Source: Theodoxus fluviatilis (taxonomy: Eukaryota; Mollusca; Gastropoda; Cycloneritida; Neritidae). From it: a DNA stretch of 64,000 nt. A program made the translations under genes and the position numbers. Each line of letters begins with the position of its first letter. Positions within the stretch are counted from its first letter, which is position 1. Positions 1 to 27,468 of this stretch are shown here, piece after piece. The DNA is taken from NCBI GenBank assembly GCA_034096865.1, contig JAWQFJ010001248.1:10001-74000 (forward strand), given 5' to 3'. The notes beneath the pieces were generated by a model that saw only the letters and a program-made list of their open reading frames with translations, searched no databases and was not told the origin of the DNA.

Positions 1-670
1 AACAAATAGACTTTAATCAGGCTTGTCCTTCTTATCTTGTATCAATAGTGATTAGATTTGCTTACTTCATGTGTAGATGTTTGGTTCTGTGACAAATTTC
101 CTGATAAACTGCTACATTCCATACATGTGTAGAGAAAATTCACACACAGTGGCAGCAGCTGTGATTAAATGGTTGCTTACTTGACATGACACAGAAGACA
201 TTTCCAACAATGATGCGAGTATCCATATGTGATGTAAGGTGGAGTCAACTGCTTTGTTTCGCAAAAACAAGTTTTACTGTGTGCAAACACCTCGGGTTAA
301 ATAAAAAAATTCTGGATCAGGGAAATAGAAACGGCAGTTTCTGAATCACCGTGTGCAGCAGGACAGCCAGTACTTTAACGGAATTTGCATATTCAATAGT
401 CTTGTGAATCCAGCAGTTCATTGCTGTTCTGTTTCACTTCCTGTGCTATATCTGCCTTCAGTTCGAGGAAGTGCTGTGGGCGCTCAAGCGGGCAGGACTT
501 TTTAACTTTTGAATAGTTTGCAATCTGCAGTGCAGTTGGGGAGCTGAAGCTAGGCAGGTGCATTTCTCGTGCTCCTGGGAATTTTACAACAAATCAACTC
601 ATCATTCCTGCAGATTTTTGTGAAACAGTTTGGCACGAGTGTTTGAACCAGAGTTTGTGCTGTAGACAAG
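1..670 (+). promoter_or_regulatory. Upstream region and 5' UTR of the lifeguard gene
   Basis: No protein-coding signal is seen here on either strand. The stretch must hold the promoter and 5' UTR of the gene that starts at 671, because the first coding exon begins there with an in-frame ATG. No convincing TATA box, initiator or CpG-rich core could be picked out by eye, so the transcription start is not placed. Confidence 0.4.
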
Positions 671-16387
<15,717 letters not shown>

Positions 16388-18058
16388 GGGTAGGCTGGTC
16401 CTGGTGCTGTCTGATTGGCTGGGCCTGTCCCCATCCTCATTGGCTGGTTCATTGGGACAACACCATTGGTGGATTTTTCTTGCCTTGATCATGATTGGTC
16501 TCTTCCTCTGAGTGTGGCACTGTTCCATGATTCAAGACTTAATTGCAGTGGTTGCACCAGAATGAGACCTTATGGCATTGTGTAAAAGATTTTTTTTGTG
16601 GTTGCAGTTTTGACTTACGCATTGAGCACTGCATGCTGATTATTCAGCACTCTTCTCAACTTCTGAAGAGTTACAGTGTTGACAAGATGTGATTTATGTG
16701 ATTATTTTGTGTGTTTTACTCTGACAGTTGTTTATAAATCTGCAGTGTATACTGAGATTTTCTAAAACCAATATGAGAAAAAAGATGTTCACTTTGAATT
16801 GGTGTAACATTTGATTGACATTTTGCATGATTTGCTGCAACAAGGGAGTTTTCTGACAAAGGTCATCTTTAATGGGTAAAAAATGTAATTGTGGGTTGAA
16901 TAGTGGAGTGCTAAAAGTATTATTTTTTAATGTGGATTAACTCTCATTGTCCTGTGATAAGTGTAGGAATGTCACTTCACACTAGTGACTAGGAACAGGG
17001 TGTACATTCAAGTGCTTCTCCCCCTTACTGGTCTTTCCCGAACTGATAGATAGCTTTGTCTGGTGATGTGTGCAGGGCAATTTGATATGTTGAAACGTCT
17101 GATGTTCTCATCAGTTTCAGGAATATCTGGGCACTTTTTTATTGCCCAAGTTTGCTCAAACATTGTATTCAGTGACCTGGAAATGTTACAGTCAGTCAGG
17201 GTCTTATCGAATTGAAACATTCTTCTCAGTGGCTTCTATGTATGTTATCAATGGTTGAGGTAGGTTTTTTTTCTGCCTTGATTGCATGGGCACAGTATGG
17301 CTCATATTGTTTATGTTGATGTTGAAGTATTTTTTAACCATGCAGGGAGTTGATTGATATACTGGAAACCCCCAAAATTATGATAATCTCAATTTTTCAT
17401 CCTGATGTCCCTCAATCATACCAGCTCCAGAAATTTTCCAGTTTTTTGTGATAAAATGTTAAACCCTTTATTGGAGTGTATTGCAATACATCCCAACTTG
17501 CATATTGGCAGCTGTTTGTAAAAATATGTAAATGATTGGCACAATATGCGATCTCTCAAGCAAAATAATTTAGAATAGTGTTCGCTTTGAAAATCATACA
17601 ATCTTGAAGAAAATGCAATGTGTACACAATGATAAAAGAAAATTTTTACAATCTTGTTTTCTTATTTACCCATGCAGGAATGCATTCATGCTCTAACAAG
17701 TTACAAGGAGTGTTGATTTCTCCATCATGTTATCAATCAAAAGATTAAAAACCATTCTATTCCTATTCCCAGGAAACAGTACATCAAGGATTTGGTGGTT
17801 TGATGTTTTCTACCCTGGAAAGCTTGCTGTTGTTTCTCATTATCACTTTGTTGTCGACTGTCTGCAAACTTTTGTCATCGCACCTTGCACATGTCACCTG
17901 TAGTGACAGAAGTAAGAGATCAGTCGTGTGAGTGCAGTAAGCATTTCTAAAATGAGTGTTGAATTGACTTCATTGCAGACCACGTTAATACACACCACAG
18001 CAAGGATGCCATGAACGACAAGCTTAAGTGCCATGACTCATTCATACTGTCTTATCCA

Positions 18059-18061
<3 letters not shown>

Positions 18062-18106
<45 letters not shown>
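18062..18106 (+). repeat. (CT)n microsatellite in the lifeguard 3' UTR
   Basis: About 22 CT units inside the presumed 3' UTR (16388 to about 19260). The rest of this 2.9-kb stretch is AT-rich with no reading frame, consistent with a long UTR. Confidence 0.95.
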
Positions 18107-19240
18107 ATTCTGTATCATTATTATTACTATTATTATTATTAAAGTATTAGTATTACAGAAGTATATTCGGGTTTTTTTAATATCCTATAAATGATGTTGA
18201 CTGTGCTGTGCAAAGTCATCTTCACTGTTTCTGCTTGTACATATACAACAGGGACCTAACTGGTTTTTATTGTATAGAAATTGTATTGTAGACTGTTGAA
18301 ACTTTGGTGGAAAGAGTAAATCTAATCAAGAATTGTATTGTTGTTTCTGTCATCATTGTGGTGCTTTGTGTGTTGCTAGAACATTTGGATATTTCAAGGT
18401 TTTAGTTGTTGTTGTTTTAAGGTAAATTTTTCCATTGCATGCTAAATGCCAATATTTCAGTGGGGTAGATCATTGACACTACAAAATCTGTAACATAAAA
18501 TTGTTAACTAGTTTGTAATTTATTTTTTAAAATTTAACTCCTGTTGCTGCTAATGAAACAAGTTATTTGAAAAGGTATTCAGTATCCCTTCCATTGAAAA
18601 TGTATGCACATGTAAAATTGACAGAAGTCTACTAATAGACTACAGGTGCTTGAGCCAATGGTCTTGTCTGCATGTCCTCACTAATCTGTTGCATTCATAC
18701 ACATACAATTGTTAAGAATGGGTACATTACAGTTTGTAATATAGTCATATCCACTGCTGCTTTTGTGTTGTTTTTTTAAAGATTGTTTTTCTTTTCAAAA
18801 ACCAACTTGTGTACATGTAGACATTCTACTGTAATCAACTAATGGTTTAATGATATTTTGTTAAATAATCATTCTTTTTTTTCATATGATTACAAAAATT
18901 GCCTTTGACGATAACTTACTTTCCCTCTTTTATTCCCCCCCCCCCCCTCTATTTCCTGCCGTTGTATGTGAACTCCTACAGACCCTTCAGGACCAGATAA
19001 AGGAATTATGTGGTTTCTGGATTTATACATTTCAAAATGTTTTGGGATAATGGCCATGTTAGTTTTGAAATTGTTCAGGGCAAAAAAAAAAATTATAGTT
19101 CTTCAGTTGGCCATTGTAATATTTTTAATCAACTTTTTTTTAAACTAATGTGTTAAATTTGATTGAAGTAATTGGGGTGGTTTTTAAGTTTCACAGCCTA
19201 TATGCTGTGATTTATTGTCTATTTTAACAGCTATGCTTTG

Positions 19241-19246
19241 AATAAA
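19241..19246 (+). terminator. Polyadenylation signal AATAAA of the lifeguard gene
   Basis: AATAAA followed by a T/G-rich stretch (TATTGTAGTTTGTTGTG). It is the best-placed canonical signal downstream of the stop codon at 16387 and implies a 3' UTR of about 2.9 kb. Confidence 0.65.
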
Positions 19247-19261
19247 GTATTGTAGTTTGTT

Positions 19262-20039
19262 GTGCCATCATGAAGTGTCAGTTGGTGTTCTACAAAGCTG
19301 GTCTTCCCTTCAACATGCCTCTGCAATGAACTGGGGTTCTGGGTTGCACTCGGTGTCCCCATGCCAAGCTGAGGCAGCGCTAGTCACCTCCCCCACTGTT
19401 GCTGTATCACACCAAGTTGCAGTTCACATAATTATGTAGAAACTTGCTCTGTCATCACTTCATGCCACAGAGACTACCAGATAGTCCCTGTCACTGAGGC
19501 ACAGAATGGAAATGAGGATGTGATCTTTGATGCCAAGAAGCCCGTTTCTAGTCTTGAAGTGCTCCGTCTCATAATTCTACAGAGGAGTTGCAACAAGACA
19601 CCATCAGACACTACACTAATTAAACGACCCTTAATTAGAGTGCACAGAAGTCATTATAAAAAACGTGTATCTCTACTTTCACATGATCTCCATCTGGCTC
19701 ATAACTTGTTAAACGTATGCCAAACCAAGGCAAATTCAGATTTAGAAGCAGATATGATTAGAACTGATGGCAAAGAGTTGCTTTGCTGCAATTTCTTGGC
19801 AAACGGATTATTCAGGTATACACATTTTAACACTTGATTTGTTGTTTAATGAGCCTACTCATCGCACCCCAATATATGCTACACCTTCATCAGGCCGACT
19901 AACGCCGTGCAATACCTCCAACAGGCGACAGCCCAGTCTGCACAGAGTGACCTTCCTTAACCCCTACATCCGAGCTAGCATGAGTCAACCATACACGCCA
20001 TTTTGAAAATGATGCAAAATCGTCTGGTGATTCACAGCG
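19262..20039. other. Intergenic stretch, nothing recognised
   Basis: Reading frames of 60-105 codons here show no domain or composition that looks coding. No tandem repeat or inverted terminal repeat was found. GTGATTCACAGCGCTG at the right edge resembles motifs inside the adjacent inverted-repeat element. Confidence 0.5.
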
Positions 20040-20606
20040 CTGAAGGCTTGTTCAGGAGGCGCAGAGATTCAAAGCGCTGCATGTGATTCACTCCTGAACG
20101 GCAATTTTGGGGCGTGATTCACTCAGCGCTGAGCAGCGCTGTGAATCACCAATCCGACGTGATTCAGATAATTTTGCATCACATTCAAAATGGCGTCTTC
20201 GATCCCGCACTGGCCGTCGATGCGTAAAATAATCCTCAGAAATAATATCATTTTGGGACGAACGGGCTTTATTTGCCCCAAGCGCTCTGTATGTGCGAGT
20301 AATGGCAAGTAAGGATGACACAGTAGTGGACTTTATTCATGCAGAATACATTATTTAAACGTGCATAAACGATGTCTGTGGCAAAGAAAACACTTTCTTC
20401 GTGTCTATCAACACAACATGGGGCGCAGAAGATTTACCTCCCCTTTAACAAGTGAAACGCGCTGCACTACATCTTAGGTGTTCAGACTTGACTTGACTTG
20501 ACTTGACTTTTACGACGTTTGAGGCCTTTTGTAAGGCCTGTTCGCCGTTTCATGTGATAAAAATAACTTTGCTGCAATGCGTGGCGGGCTAGCTACTAGA
20601 TCAAGT

Positions 20607-21183
20607 CTATTGCATATTTTGGCATTCCGGGGCGTAGAGGGTGTGGAGATCTTTCCAGTGTTCGTCGAGTGCAACTTTAAAGTCATGGACTGAGGCAGCT
20701 GTGACAACTGCATTTGGTAGGCTATTCCAGGTTTTGATGATGCGCTGTGAGAAGAAGTTCTTCCTGATGTTCAGCCGAAAGCTGTCTTTATGGAGTTTCA
20801 GCGAGTTACCACGTAGATCAGTGTTGCTGGACAGTTTGAAAGTTGGTTTCTGCACATCGTAGTAACCATGTAGGTATTTGTACACCTCTATCATATCTCC
20901 TCTCTTGCGTCTGTGCTCCAGGGTTGGGAGTTTTAGTGTTCCAAGTCTCTCTGGGTACGTCTTGTTTCTGAGTGATGACAGAAGTTTGGTTGCCCTGCGC
21001 TGAACGTCCTCGATGTCACTGCATAGCGTTTTCATGTGTGGTTGCCAGTCACAGTGGCCGTACTCCAATCTGGGTCTCACCAAACTCTTGTACAGCTGAA
21101 CGAAGGTCTGCTCTGTCAAGTAGTCGAAAGACCGGCGGATGACTCCAACGACACGGTTTGCCTTCGATGTTGCATGTGCTACT
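20607..21183 (-). pseudogene. CR1-like reverse transcriptase, C-terminal part of the split frame
   Basis: This continues the same - strand RT frame beyond the 2.5-kb insertion. It holds the CR1-type thumb and C-terminal region, with motifs LYKSLVRPRLEYG, DIEDVQRRATKLL, LPTLEHRRKRGDMIEVYK and FFSQRIIKTWNSLP. It ends near 20607 with a normal stop. The 9-bp duplication at 21175-21183 and 23703-23711 fits the two halves with no gain or loss of frame. What is seen is an open frame on both sides; that the element was intact before insertion is inference. Confidence 0.8.
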
Positions 21184-22160
21184 GGGTACTGTTTTTTACC
21201 GCAAAGCCCCGCAAAGCCCCGCAAGGCCCCGCAAAGCCCCGCAAGGCCCCGCAAAGCCCCGCAAGGCCCCGCAAAGCCCCCCCCCCCCCCCCCCCCCCCC
21301 CATTTTTTTGTTGTTGTATTAGTGAGGGGTGGTCAGTCCGTTCCACAAGAGACTGAGAAAGGATTTTTGAGAACAACTAACTATAGTCAGCAGCAATGGA
21401 GAGCTCACCCGATCTATGAATACTGGTCAGAAAACTGCGATCCTCGCATGCTCCCTAGAAGTTCACCAATTGCATTCTTAGTTTTTTCTTAAACTCAATC
21501 CCTGTTTGGTGTTTGGTGTTCCGTGGATTCCTGGTGAGTGTATATTTTGCTTTTCTTTATGCATTAGTTTTTCCTCACTGGACTTGTGCTTTTCAGTTTG
21601 TAAATTCATGAAATATTAATAATGAACACAAATGATAACACTATTAACAGTAACAGAGGTGACTTTTGTTTTTCAGAGAGAGATAACATATAGGCTATCT
21701 TATGTATGTATGTATGTAAGTCATTTATAGAGCGCCTGAATTCAGCACTTCTGCTGCTCTTCGGCGCTTTACACAACAGCATATTGTCGTTTCAGTCTCG
21801 GAAGAGGAATAAGGTCTTTAGGCCTCTTTTGAAGCTGGACAGAGATGGGGCAGCTCTGAGTGGTTTTGGTTGTAGTTGACATAATGATGACAAAAATGCA
21901 ACATACGTAACTTGGGTTACAGAGATATAACACACGATATATGTCACATTTGTTAGACGAATCGTATCATATATAATAAATATACGTAATACGTAATGAG
22001 TATACGAACTGTGAGATTGTTAGTCAGTCTGTATGTTGGTTAGGATGTTTGTCAAATTATAATACCATAATGACAGTAGTCACACAAAAATAAACCACAA
22101 ACAAACAGAAATAACTTAGTTTATGTCATTTCGTAAATGTTATAAACGTAAAACTATCAT

Positions 22161-22502
22161 ATGCGCGTTTTTAAGATCATTGTGAACATTGCAGATGTGT
22201 TGGTGAGTGTGTTGGTGAGTTGGTGCTGCTTACTGTACGTCATGCACAAAGGCCAACGACCCCGACACCCATGCGTGCAGTGTAAGGTGGCTTGTCGCGA
22301 CACAACAGGTCCAAGCTCAATCGGCTGCGATGTGTGTGAGCGATGGGTGCACAGGTAAGTTGACCTACCTTTCCATAACAAATCTTCATTTAAAAATGGT
22401 TTGATGTTGTTTTTTTAAGCAGTTCAATGCTTATAAATTTAATGTTCCATCTGAAAATGTAATTTTTGAATTGACTCGACTTCACTCACTCTCTCTCACA
22501 CT

Positions 22503-22581
<79 letters not shown>

Positions 22582-22695
22582 ACACACACACCGGTACACG
22601 TACACAGTTTTAAATGGTACTATGATTTCTCTTCTAGGCGATGCGTTCCATTGCCCCCTGACCTCTTCGCCCAGTGGAATGAGGATGCGCATTAA
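22161..22695 (+). CDS. Small two-exon PHD-finger-like protein inside the TIR element
   Basis: Exons 22161-22354 and 22638-22695 join through a GTAAGT donor and a TTCTAG acceptor into 83 codons plus TAA. The C-terminal half shows a zinc-finger pattern of PHD type: CVQC, a later Cys, then GCDVCERWVH and Cys. This is the CxxC..CxxC..WxH..C core common in PHD fingers of chromatin proteins and of some retrotransposon ORFs. The last Cys pair of a full C4HC3 finger is missing, so it is incomplete. An alternative start is the ATG at 22242. It may be a captured gene fragment carried by the element. Expression is unknown. Confidence 0.4.
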
Positions 22696-22932
22696 AGGAC
22701 GGGGACTTCGACGTCAATGCTTCATTGAAGAGGCTACAATTTTTAATGTGGCATTTCAGAGCAGTTTAAAATAGACGGCCAAAGACCCATTTGCATGTTT
22801 ATATATAGGTTCGTGACAAGCCATCCTCAATGACTTTCAGTAACCATGGTTTATGATTACTATAATCAAGATTGATGTCAGTCATGTCTTTCATAAATTG
22901 ATGTCGAAGTTTATGATCATCATACGGGTGTG

Positions 22933-22936
<4 letters not shown>

Positions 22937-23017
<81 letters not shown>

Positions 23018-23035
23018 GATAACTTATAAAGCGCA
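22937..23035 (+). repeat. (AAT)n microsatellite with a dispersed AAGCGC..GGCGCT tail module
   Basis: About 26 AAT units are followed by TTATAAAGCGCACATATCTC and GACTCAAGGCGCT. The same module, on the other strand, sits next to (AAT)n at about 855-928. Related text (TTTATAGAGCGCC..GGCGCTTTACA) occurs at 21723-21774 after a TATG run. Confidence 0.75.
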
Positions 23036-23702
23036 CATATCTCACCACTTAGGCGACTCAAGGCGCTCACACACACATTTACACCCATAAACAAAAGAAA
23101 ACGATACACACCCTAATACAAAACATATTAAAGGTGCCAACATGCACACAACAATCACACATAACATATGTTAATAATTACAATAAATACCAGCATACAT
23201 GGCTATTACTCATGCGTGTGTGTGTGCGTGTGTGTGTGCGTGTGTGTGTGTGTGTGTGCGCGCGCATTTGTGTATGTGTGTGTGTTTTGGAAACGTGCTA
23301 CTTAATTCATGTTTTATACTCCCCTCTTGTTAAAAGGGCTTGTGCAGCTTATATGACAATAAAATCACTTTGACTTTGACGTGCACAGAGAGTCTCTGGA
23401 AGTAATTGGGGGTAAATTGCCAATGGGTTCGTCAGTGTTCTAATATAGCAGTAAACAGCAGCCACACATTTCAATCGAGAAACGTGACATACATACATAC
23501 ATACATACATACATACACCATCTCCCTCCCACCCCCCACCCCCCCAAACCAACTTTCTCACAGTCTCTCTAAGAGACTAGGAGAACAAAAACAAAGGGGC
23601 TTTGCGGGGCCTTACGGGGCTTTGCGGGGCTTTTCGGGGCCTTGCGGGGCTTTTCGGGGCCTTGCGGGGCCTTGCGGGGCTTTGCGGTAAAAAACAGTAC
23701 CG

Positions 23703-25252
23703 TGTGCTACTTGATCCTTGAAGGATAGTGTGCTGTCGATCATCACTCCGAGGTCCTTTTCTGCACCACTCTCCGAAAGCTGCAGTCTCTGGGGGTTTCC
23801 ATCAGCATCTTTACTGCTCATGAAGTATGTCGCTTGTGACTTTTTGGACCCCATCTTCACAACACTGCATTTCTGTGGGTGGAACTTTAGAAGCCACTCT
23901 TCAGACCAGATCTGTAGCTTGTCAAGGTCAGTTTGTAAGTCCTGCGGTCCCCCCTCAACGTCACTCCTGGTGTACAGTTTGGTATCGTCTGCAAACATTT
24001 TGACAGGGCACTTTGTGATGGTGGGAAGATCATTAATGAAGAGGACGAAAATTATCGGCCCGATTACAGATCCTTGTGGAATCCCGCTGGTCACCTGCGC
24101 CTCCTGCGACTGTGTGCCGTTCACGACGACTTTCTGCTTCCTGTCTGTTAAAAAGTTTTCCAGCCACTTCAGGATCTTACCTCTGATGCCAAAAGCTGCC
24201 GTTTTCTTCAGTAGACGTCGATAGGGCACAGAATCGAACGCTTTTTGGTAGTCCATGTAGACAATATCCACCCCTCCGCCTTCGTCGAGAATGCTTGTCC
24301 ATGTCTCCAATACCTCCAGAAGTTGCGTGACGCACGACCTCCTCGGGACAAAACCATGCTGTTCTTTGCTGATAAGCAAGTTGCGCTGTAGATGGCTCAT
24401 TATTTTGTCTCTCACCAGCTTTTCCATAACCTTGCAGAGGATGCACGTCAAGCTTACAGGCCGATAGTTGCTGGATGTTGTCTTACTTCCCTTTTCGTGG
24501 ATGGGGGTGACTAGGGTTTGTTTCCACTCATCTGGTAGTTTCCCCATATCAAGTGAGAGCCTGAAAAGGTGAGCGATAGGGTCGGCCAACTCCTCTGCAG
24601 CCTCGGACAGGATGTATGGTGTGATACCATCAGGACCCGGTGCTTTACTGGTGTATAGGCCCTTAAGTTGCTTCTTCACTTCGTCGCTAGCAATATCCAA
24701 GTCTGTCAGCTCTTCCGTGAAACTGTATTCTGGTGGTCTGGGTAGTGGGCCGTCATCCACGGTTGTAAAAACACTTTGAAAGAACTGGTTCAGGACCTCA
24801 GCCTTCTCTTCGTCATTTATGATCTTAGAGCCGTCCTCTTTCCTCAGGTCTGCCACTCCCGCGTGTGACTTGGTCTTGGACTTTACATAGTTCCAGAAGG
24901 CCTTGGAATCAGTCTTTGCTTCCATCGCCACTTTGGCCTCCAGGTCTCTCTGTGCTTTGCGGCATGCTTTTCTGGTCTGGTTTCTTGCTTTGAAGTACAC
25001 AAGGTAATCTTGTCCCTCTCTAGTTTCCTGCCATCTGCGGAATAGCTTGTGTTTCTTTCTTACTGATGCCAGGGTCCCTCTGACCATCCACACTTTTCCT
25101 CTTCTCGTCGAGCAGCGGTTCAATGGTGTTGATTTCTTTGCTGCCAAATTTATTGCATCCTTGATCTTCTGCCATGTGTCATTGACTGTCAGGTCTTTCA
25201 GTTCCTGCTCCCCCCTAACTTGCCTCAGTTCAGGAGAGGCAATTAAGAGCAC
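23703..25252 (-). pseudogene. CR1-like reverse transcriptase, N-terminal part of a split frame
   Basis: About 515 codons of an RT of the CR1/jockey group on the - strand. In order it has a SKAPGPDGITPYIL motif, a NYRPVSLT motif, EQHGFVPRRSC, YMDYQKAFDSV, GIPQGSVIGPI and the catalytic FADD (about 23984-23996). The first codon is GTG directly after a stop, so the real N-terminus, with any endonuclease domain, is missing. The frame runs into the inserted element at 23702 and ends in an artefactual Pro/Arg/Lys-rich tail from its terminal 10-mers. Only the insertion disrupts the RT frame. Confidence 0.85.
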
Positions 25253-25664
25253 TCAATTGTCAACATGAAGCGCTCATGCACCACGTTGTACTCCTGAACA
25301 AGCCTCGAGTGAATCACTCCCCTAAATTGCTGTTCAGGAGTGAATCACATGCTGCGCTGAGCAGCGCTTTGCAGCGCTGGGCCTCCTGAACAAGCCTCAG
25401 ATGTAACCAAAAATATTGGGTCTTTGATGTAACTTGAAAATAAGAAAAAAAGGTCCGAGAGGCCGAAAACACCGCGGTGATCCTGGGGGACCCAAACCGC
25501 TGTTCATGGCGGAAAGGTTGTCATCCCGTATCAGAATCACCCAAAAGACATGAAAAACAGCGAAAATTGTTAGGGCGGTAGAAACTGCGGTCTTCTGTCG
25601 TTGGCGCCGAAATAAATGTATGATTCGCTCACATGCTTGTGTAGGGAGCAAGGGAGGTTACTCT

Positions 25665-25677
25665 CCGCAGACTTGGC
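25665..25677. repeat. Left target-site duplication of the full-length LINE
   Basis: CCGCAGACTTGGC, identical to 31426-31438. Confidence 0.93.
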
Positions 25678-26262
25678 CCCCCCCAAGTCCAATCCCAACC
25701 TCTCCGTGGTGGGGGGGAGACAGGGAGAGGTGACTCCGGCTGGACTCGCCTCTCCTTGACCAACTGGGACCCTGGCAAACGTGTTCCCCTACGTAGTGGG
25801 GCAGCGTGTTGGCCGTGCGCTGCTTCCCGTGTCGGGGGAGGAAGGGATCCTGGTGGTTGAGGGGAGCTGCTGCTGCGGCAGCAGTCGACCCAACACACCA
25901 CTTCGGCCCGGACTTCCCCTAGACGGGTGGTCAGATGGACCCGGTCTGACCAATCGGCTGGTCGCGTCTGCCGGAGGTGTCACCATTCTTGTAGGGACTA
26001 GGCCCCTCCTTCCCCTTTCTCTCCCTCCCCATCCCTATTGTTAACTTTCTTAGTATAGATTTAATTTGCTGGTGACTTCGAAGGCGGCGGCTTATGGGTC
26101 AATCGTGTAATGTGAAGTAGTGGGAGTGCCTCACCTTGCATGAGTATATCCCCGGCATAGCCCTGGCACGGCGACGCGCTGGTCATCCGCGCGGACCGTG
26201 TCCCCTTGTTGGACTCCGTGGTGGGTGGGGAGTGCCGGGGATGAACTTATTATCATTAAATC

Positions 26263-27468
26263 ATGGAAATCAACAAACGAAAAAATCACCCTTCGAAACG
26301 ACAGCGAGAGTTCTCCTCCAGTTCGGAGAGCCTGTCGGACTCTAGTATCCACCTTGATGATGACAGTTGGCCTCGTTTTTTGCTTGTTCGTTCGGTTGAG
26401 CAGAACAACCCTATAAGCAAAATGTCTCCATTCGCCATTGCAAAAGCCATTCAGGGCATTGCTGGTGACCCTAAGCAGGTGAAGAAGCTAAGGAGTGGAG
26501 ACCTTCTTGTGGAAGTAACCAAGAAGGTCCACGCTATGAACCTGCTGAAGGCTTCTACCTTTGCTAACGTGAAAGTGAAAGTCGAGCCTCATACAAGTCT
26601 CAATTCCTGCAAAGGAATCATTCGATGCCGTGACCTTGCTGAACTTACTGAAGACCACATTCTGGAAGGCCTGTCGGACCAGGGAGTGAGGGGTGTCCGA
26701 AAGTTGACTGCCAGGCGTGATGGTGTGGTCAAGCCCACCAGCACGATCCTGTTGACTTTTGGTACCCCCACTCTTCCTTCCTTCGTGAAGGCTGGCTACC
26801 TTCGTGTTGCAGTTGATCCATTCATCCCAAACCCACTGCGCTGCTTCAAGTGTCAGCAGTTTGGTCATCACCAAGACTCTTGCAGTCGCGCGGCCCGCTG
26901 TGGGCGATGCGGCGGTGATGACCATACTGACGATGGCTGCCAAAATACCCCGAAGTGTGCCAACTGCTCTGGCTCTCACCCGTCTTTCTCTCGCGATTGT
27001 CCCAAGTGGCAGCGCGAGAGGGAGATTCAGAGGGTGAGAGTCACTAAGGGCATTTCATTTCCAGAGGCGCGACGACTTGTGGAGGCTTCGACGAGGCCTC
27101 CATCTGGCCCATCGTATGCATCTGCAGTGAAGTCGGCCAAGTCTGTGGCTTGCCAGACGACGGTCACATGGCTGAAGGGTGACAAACCGAAGGCTGTGTC
27201 TGAGTCGGTGTCTGCTGCTGTCCAGACGACTTCTGGCGAGACGCTCAGGAAGGTCTCGAAACCACCTGAGGCGCCTCGGCTGCCGACCAAGGCAGCTCAG
27301 AGGTCGGAGAAGCGAGCTCCGATGAAAGACAGGCTTTCGAAGGGGGAGCGAGACCCTGTGCAGCAGCACAATCGATTTAGTGCGCTGCAGGCCTCTGAGA
27401 ACATGGAGACGGGAGATCCCGTTTCTCAGGTTTCTCAGAGCCACGTCCACTCCCCTAGAAAGAAATGA
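26263..27468 (+). CDS. LINE ORF1, gag-like RNA-binding protein with three zinc knuckles
   Basis: 401 aa. ORF1 proteins of I/jockey-type elements bind the element RNA and form the particle that goes to the target. The N-terminus is Ser-rich and basic. From Cys194 there are three consecutive zinc knuckles: CFKCQQFGHHQDSC and CGRCGGDDHTDDGC, both CX2CX4HX4C, and a variant CANCSGSHPSFSRDC. A basic, Ser/Pro-rich C-terminus of about 150 residues follows. The ATG at 26263 is chosen because it is the first in the frame and follows the presumed 5' UTR. The stop TGA overlaps the ORF2 start as ATGA, a layout that allows termination-reinitiation. Confidence 0.92.
   Translation: MEINKRKNHPSKRQREFSSSSESLSDSSIHLDDDSWPRFLLVRSVEQNNPISKMSPFAIAKAIQGIAGDPKQVKKLRSGDLLVEVTKKVHAMNLLKASTFANVKVKVEPHTSLNSCKGIIRCRDLAELTEDHILEGLSDQGVRGVRKLTARRDGVVKPTSTILLTFGTPTLPSFVKAGYLRVAVDPFIPNPLRCFKCQQFGHHQDSCSRAARCGRCGGDDHTDDGCQNTPKCANCSGSHPSFSRDCPKWQREREIQRVRVTKGISFPEARRLVEASTRPPSGPSYASAVKSAKSVACQTTVTWLKGDKPKAVSESVSAAVQTTSGETLRKVSKPPEAPRLPTKAAQRSEKRAPMKDRLSKGERDPVQQHNRFSALQASENMETGDPVSQVSQSHVHSPRKK

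Larger units (their letters stand above)
21184..23702. mobile_element. 2.5-kb TIR DNA element with terminal arrays of a GC-rich 10-mer
   Basis: The left end is GGGTACTGTTTTTTACCG and the reverse complement of the right end is CGGTACTGTTTTTTACCG. Next to each, facing inward, is an array of the 10-mer GCAAAGCCCC/GCAAGGCCCC (21201-21270 and about 23598-23687). Target duplication TGTGCTACT (9 bp) lies at 21175-21183 and 23703-23711. The left array is followed by a C run of about 30 (21271-21301). The interior has microsatellites and a small PHD-finger frame but no recognisable transposase, so it looks non-autonomous. A 9-bp duplication fits MULE-like or KDZ-like elements; the superfamily is not settled. 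Confidence 0.88.
20485..25259 (-). mobile_element. CR1/jockey-like non-LTR retrotransposon, 5'-truncated and split
   Basis: The - strand carries reverse transcriptase but no upstream APE endonuclease, so the copy is 5'-truncated at about 25253-25259, where a TGA precedes the open frame. The 3' end is a short AAGTC repeat (20485-20508). The coding frame is interrupted by the TIR element at 21184-23702. It lies inside the outer inverted-repeat element. Confidence 0.8.
20040..25400. mobile_element. Outer inverted-repeat DNA element carrying nested insertions
   Basis: The left arm begins CTGAAGGCTTGTTCAGGAGG and the right arm, read in reverse complement, begins CTGAGGCTTGTTCAGGAGG. Both continue with AAAGCGCTGC, ATGTGATTCACTCCTGAAC, GCAATTT and GTGATTCACTC in the same order for about 110-130 bp. 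Sub-motifs GTGATTCAC and TTGTTCAGGA recur several times within each arm. Without the LINE (20485-25259) the element would be about 600 bp. No clear target duplication was seen. A short frame at 20301 (MASKDDTVVDFIHAEYII) may be a relic of its protein, but that is speculative. Confidence 0.65.

Noticed and set aside
19520..19837. 105-codon frame downstream of the lifeguard gene.
   Set aside because: No recognisable domain, no splice or promoter context; length is within chance for AT-moderate DNA.
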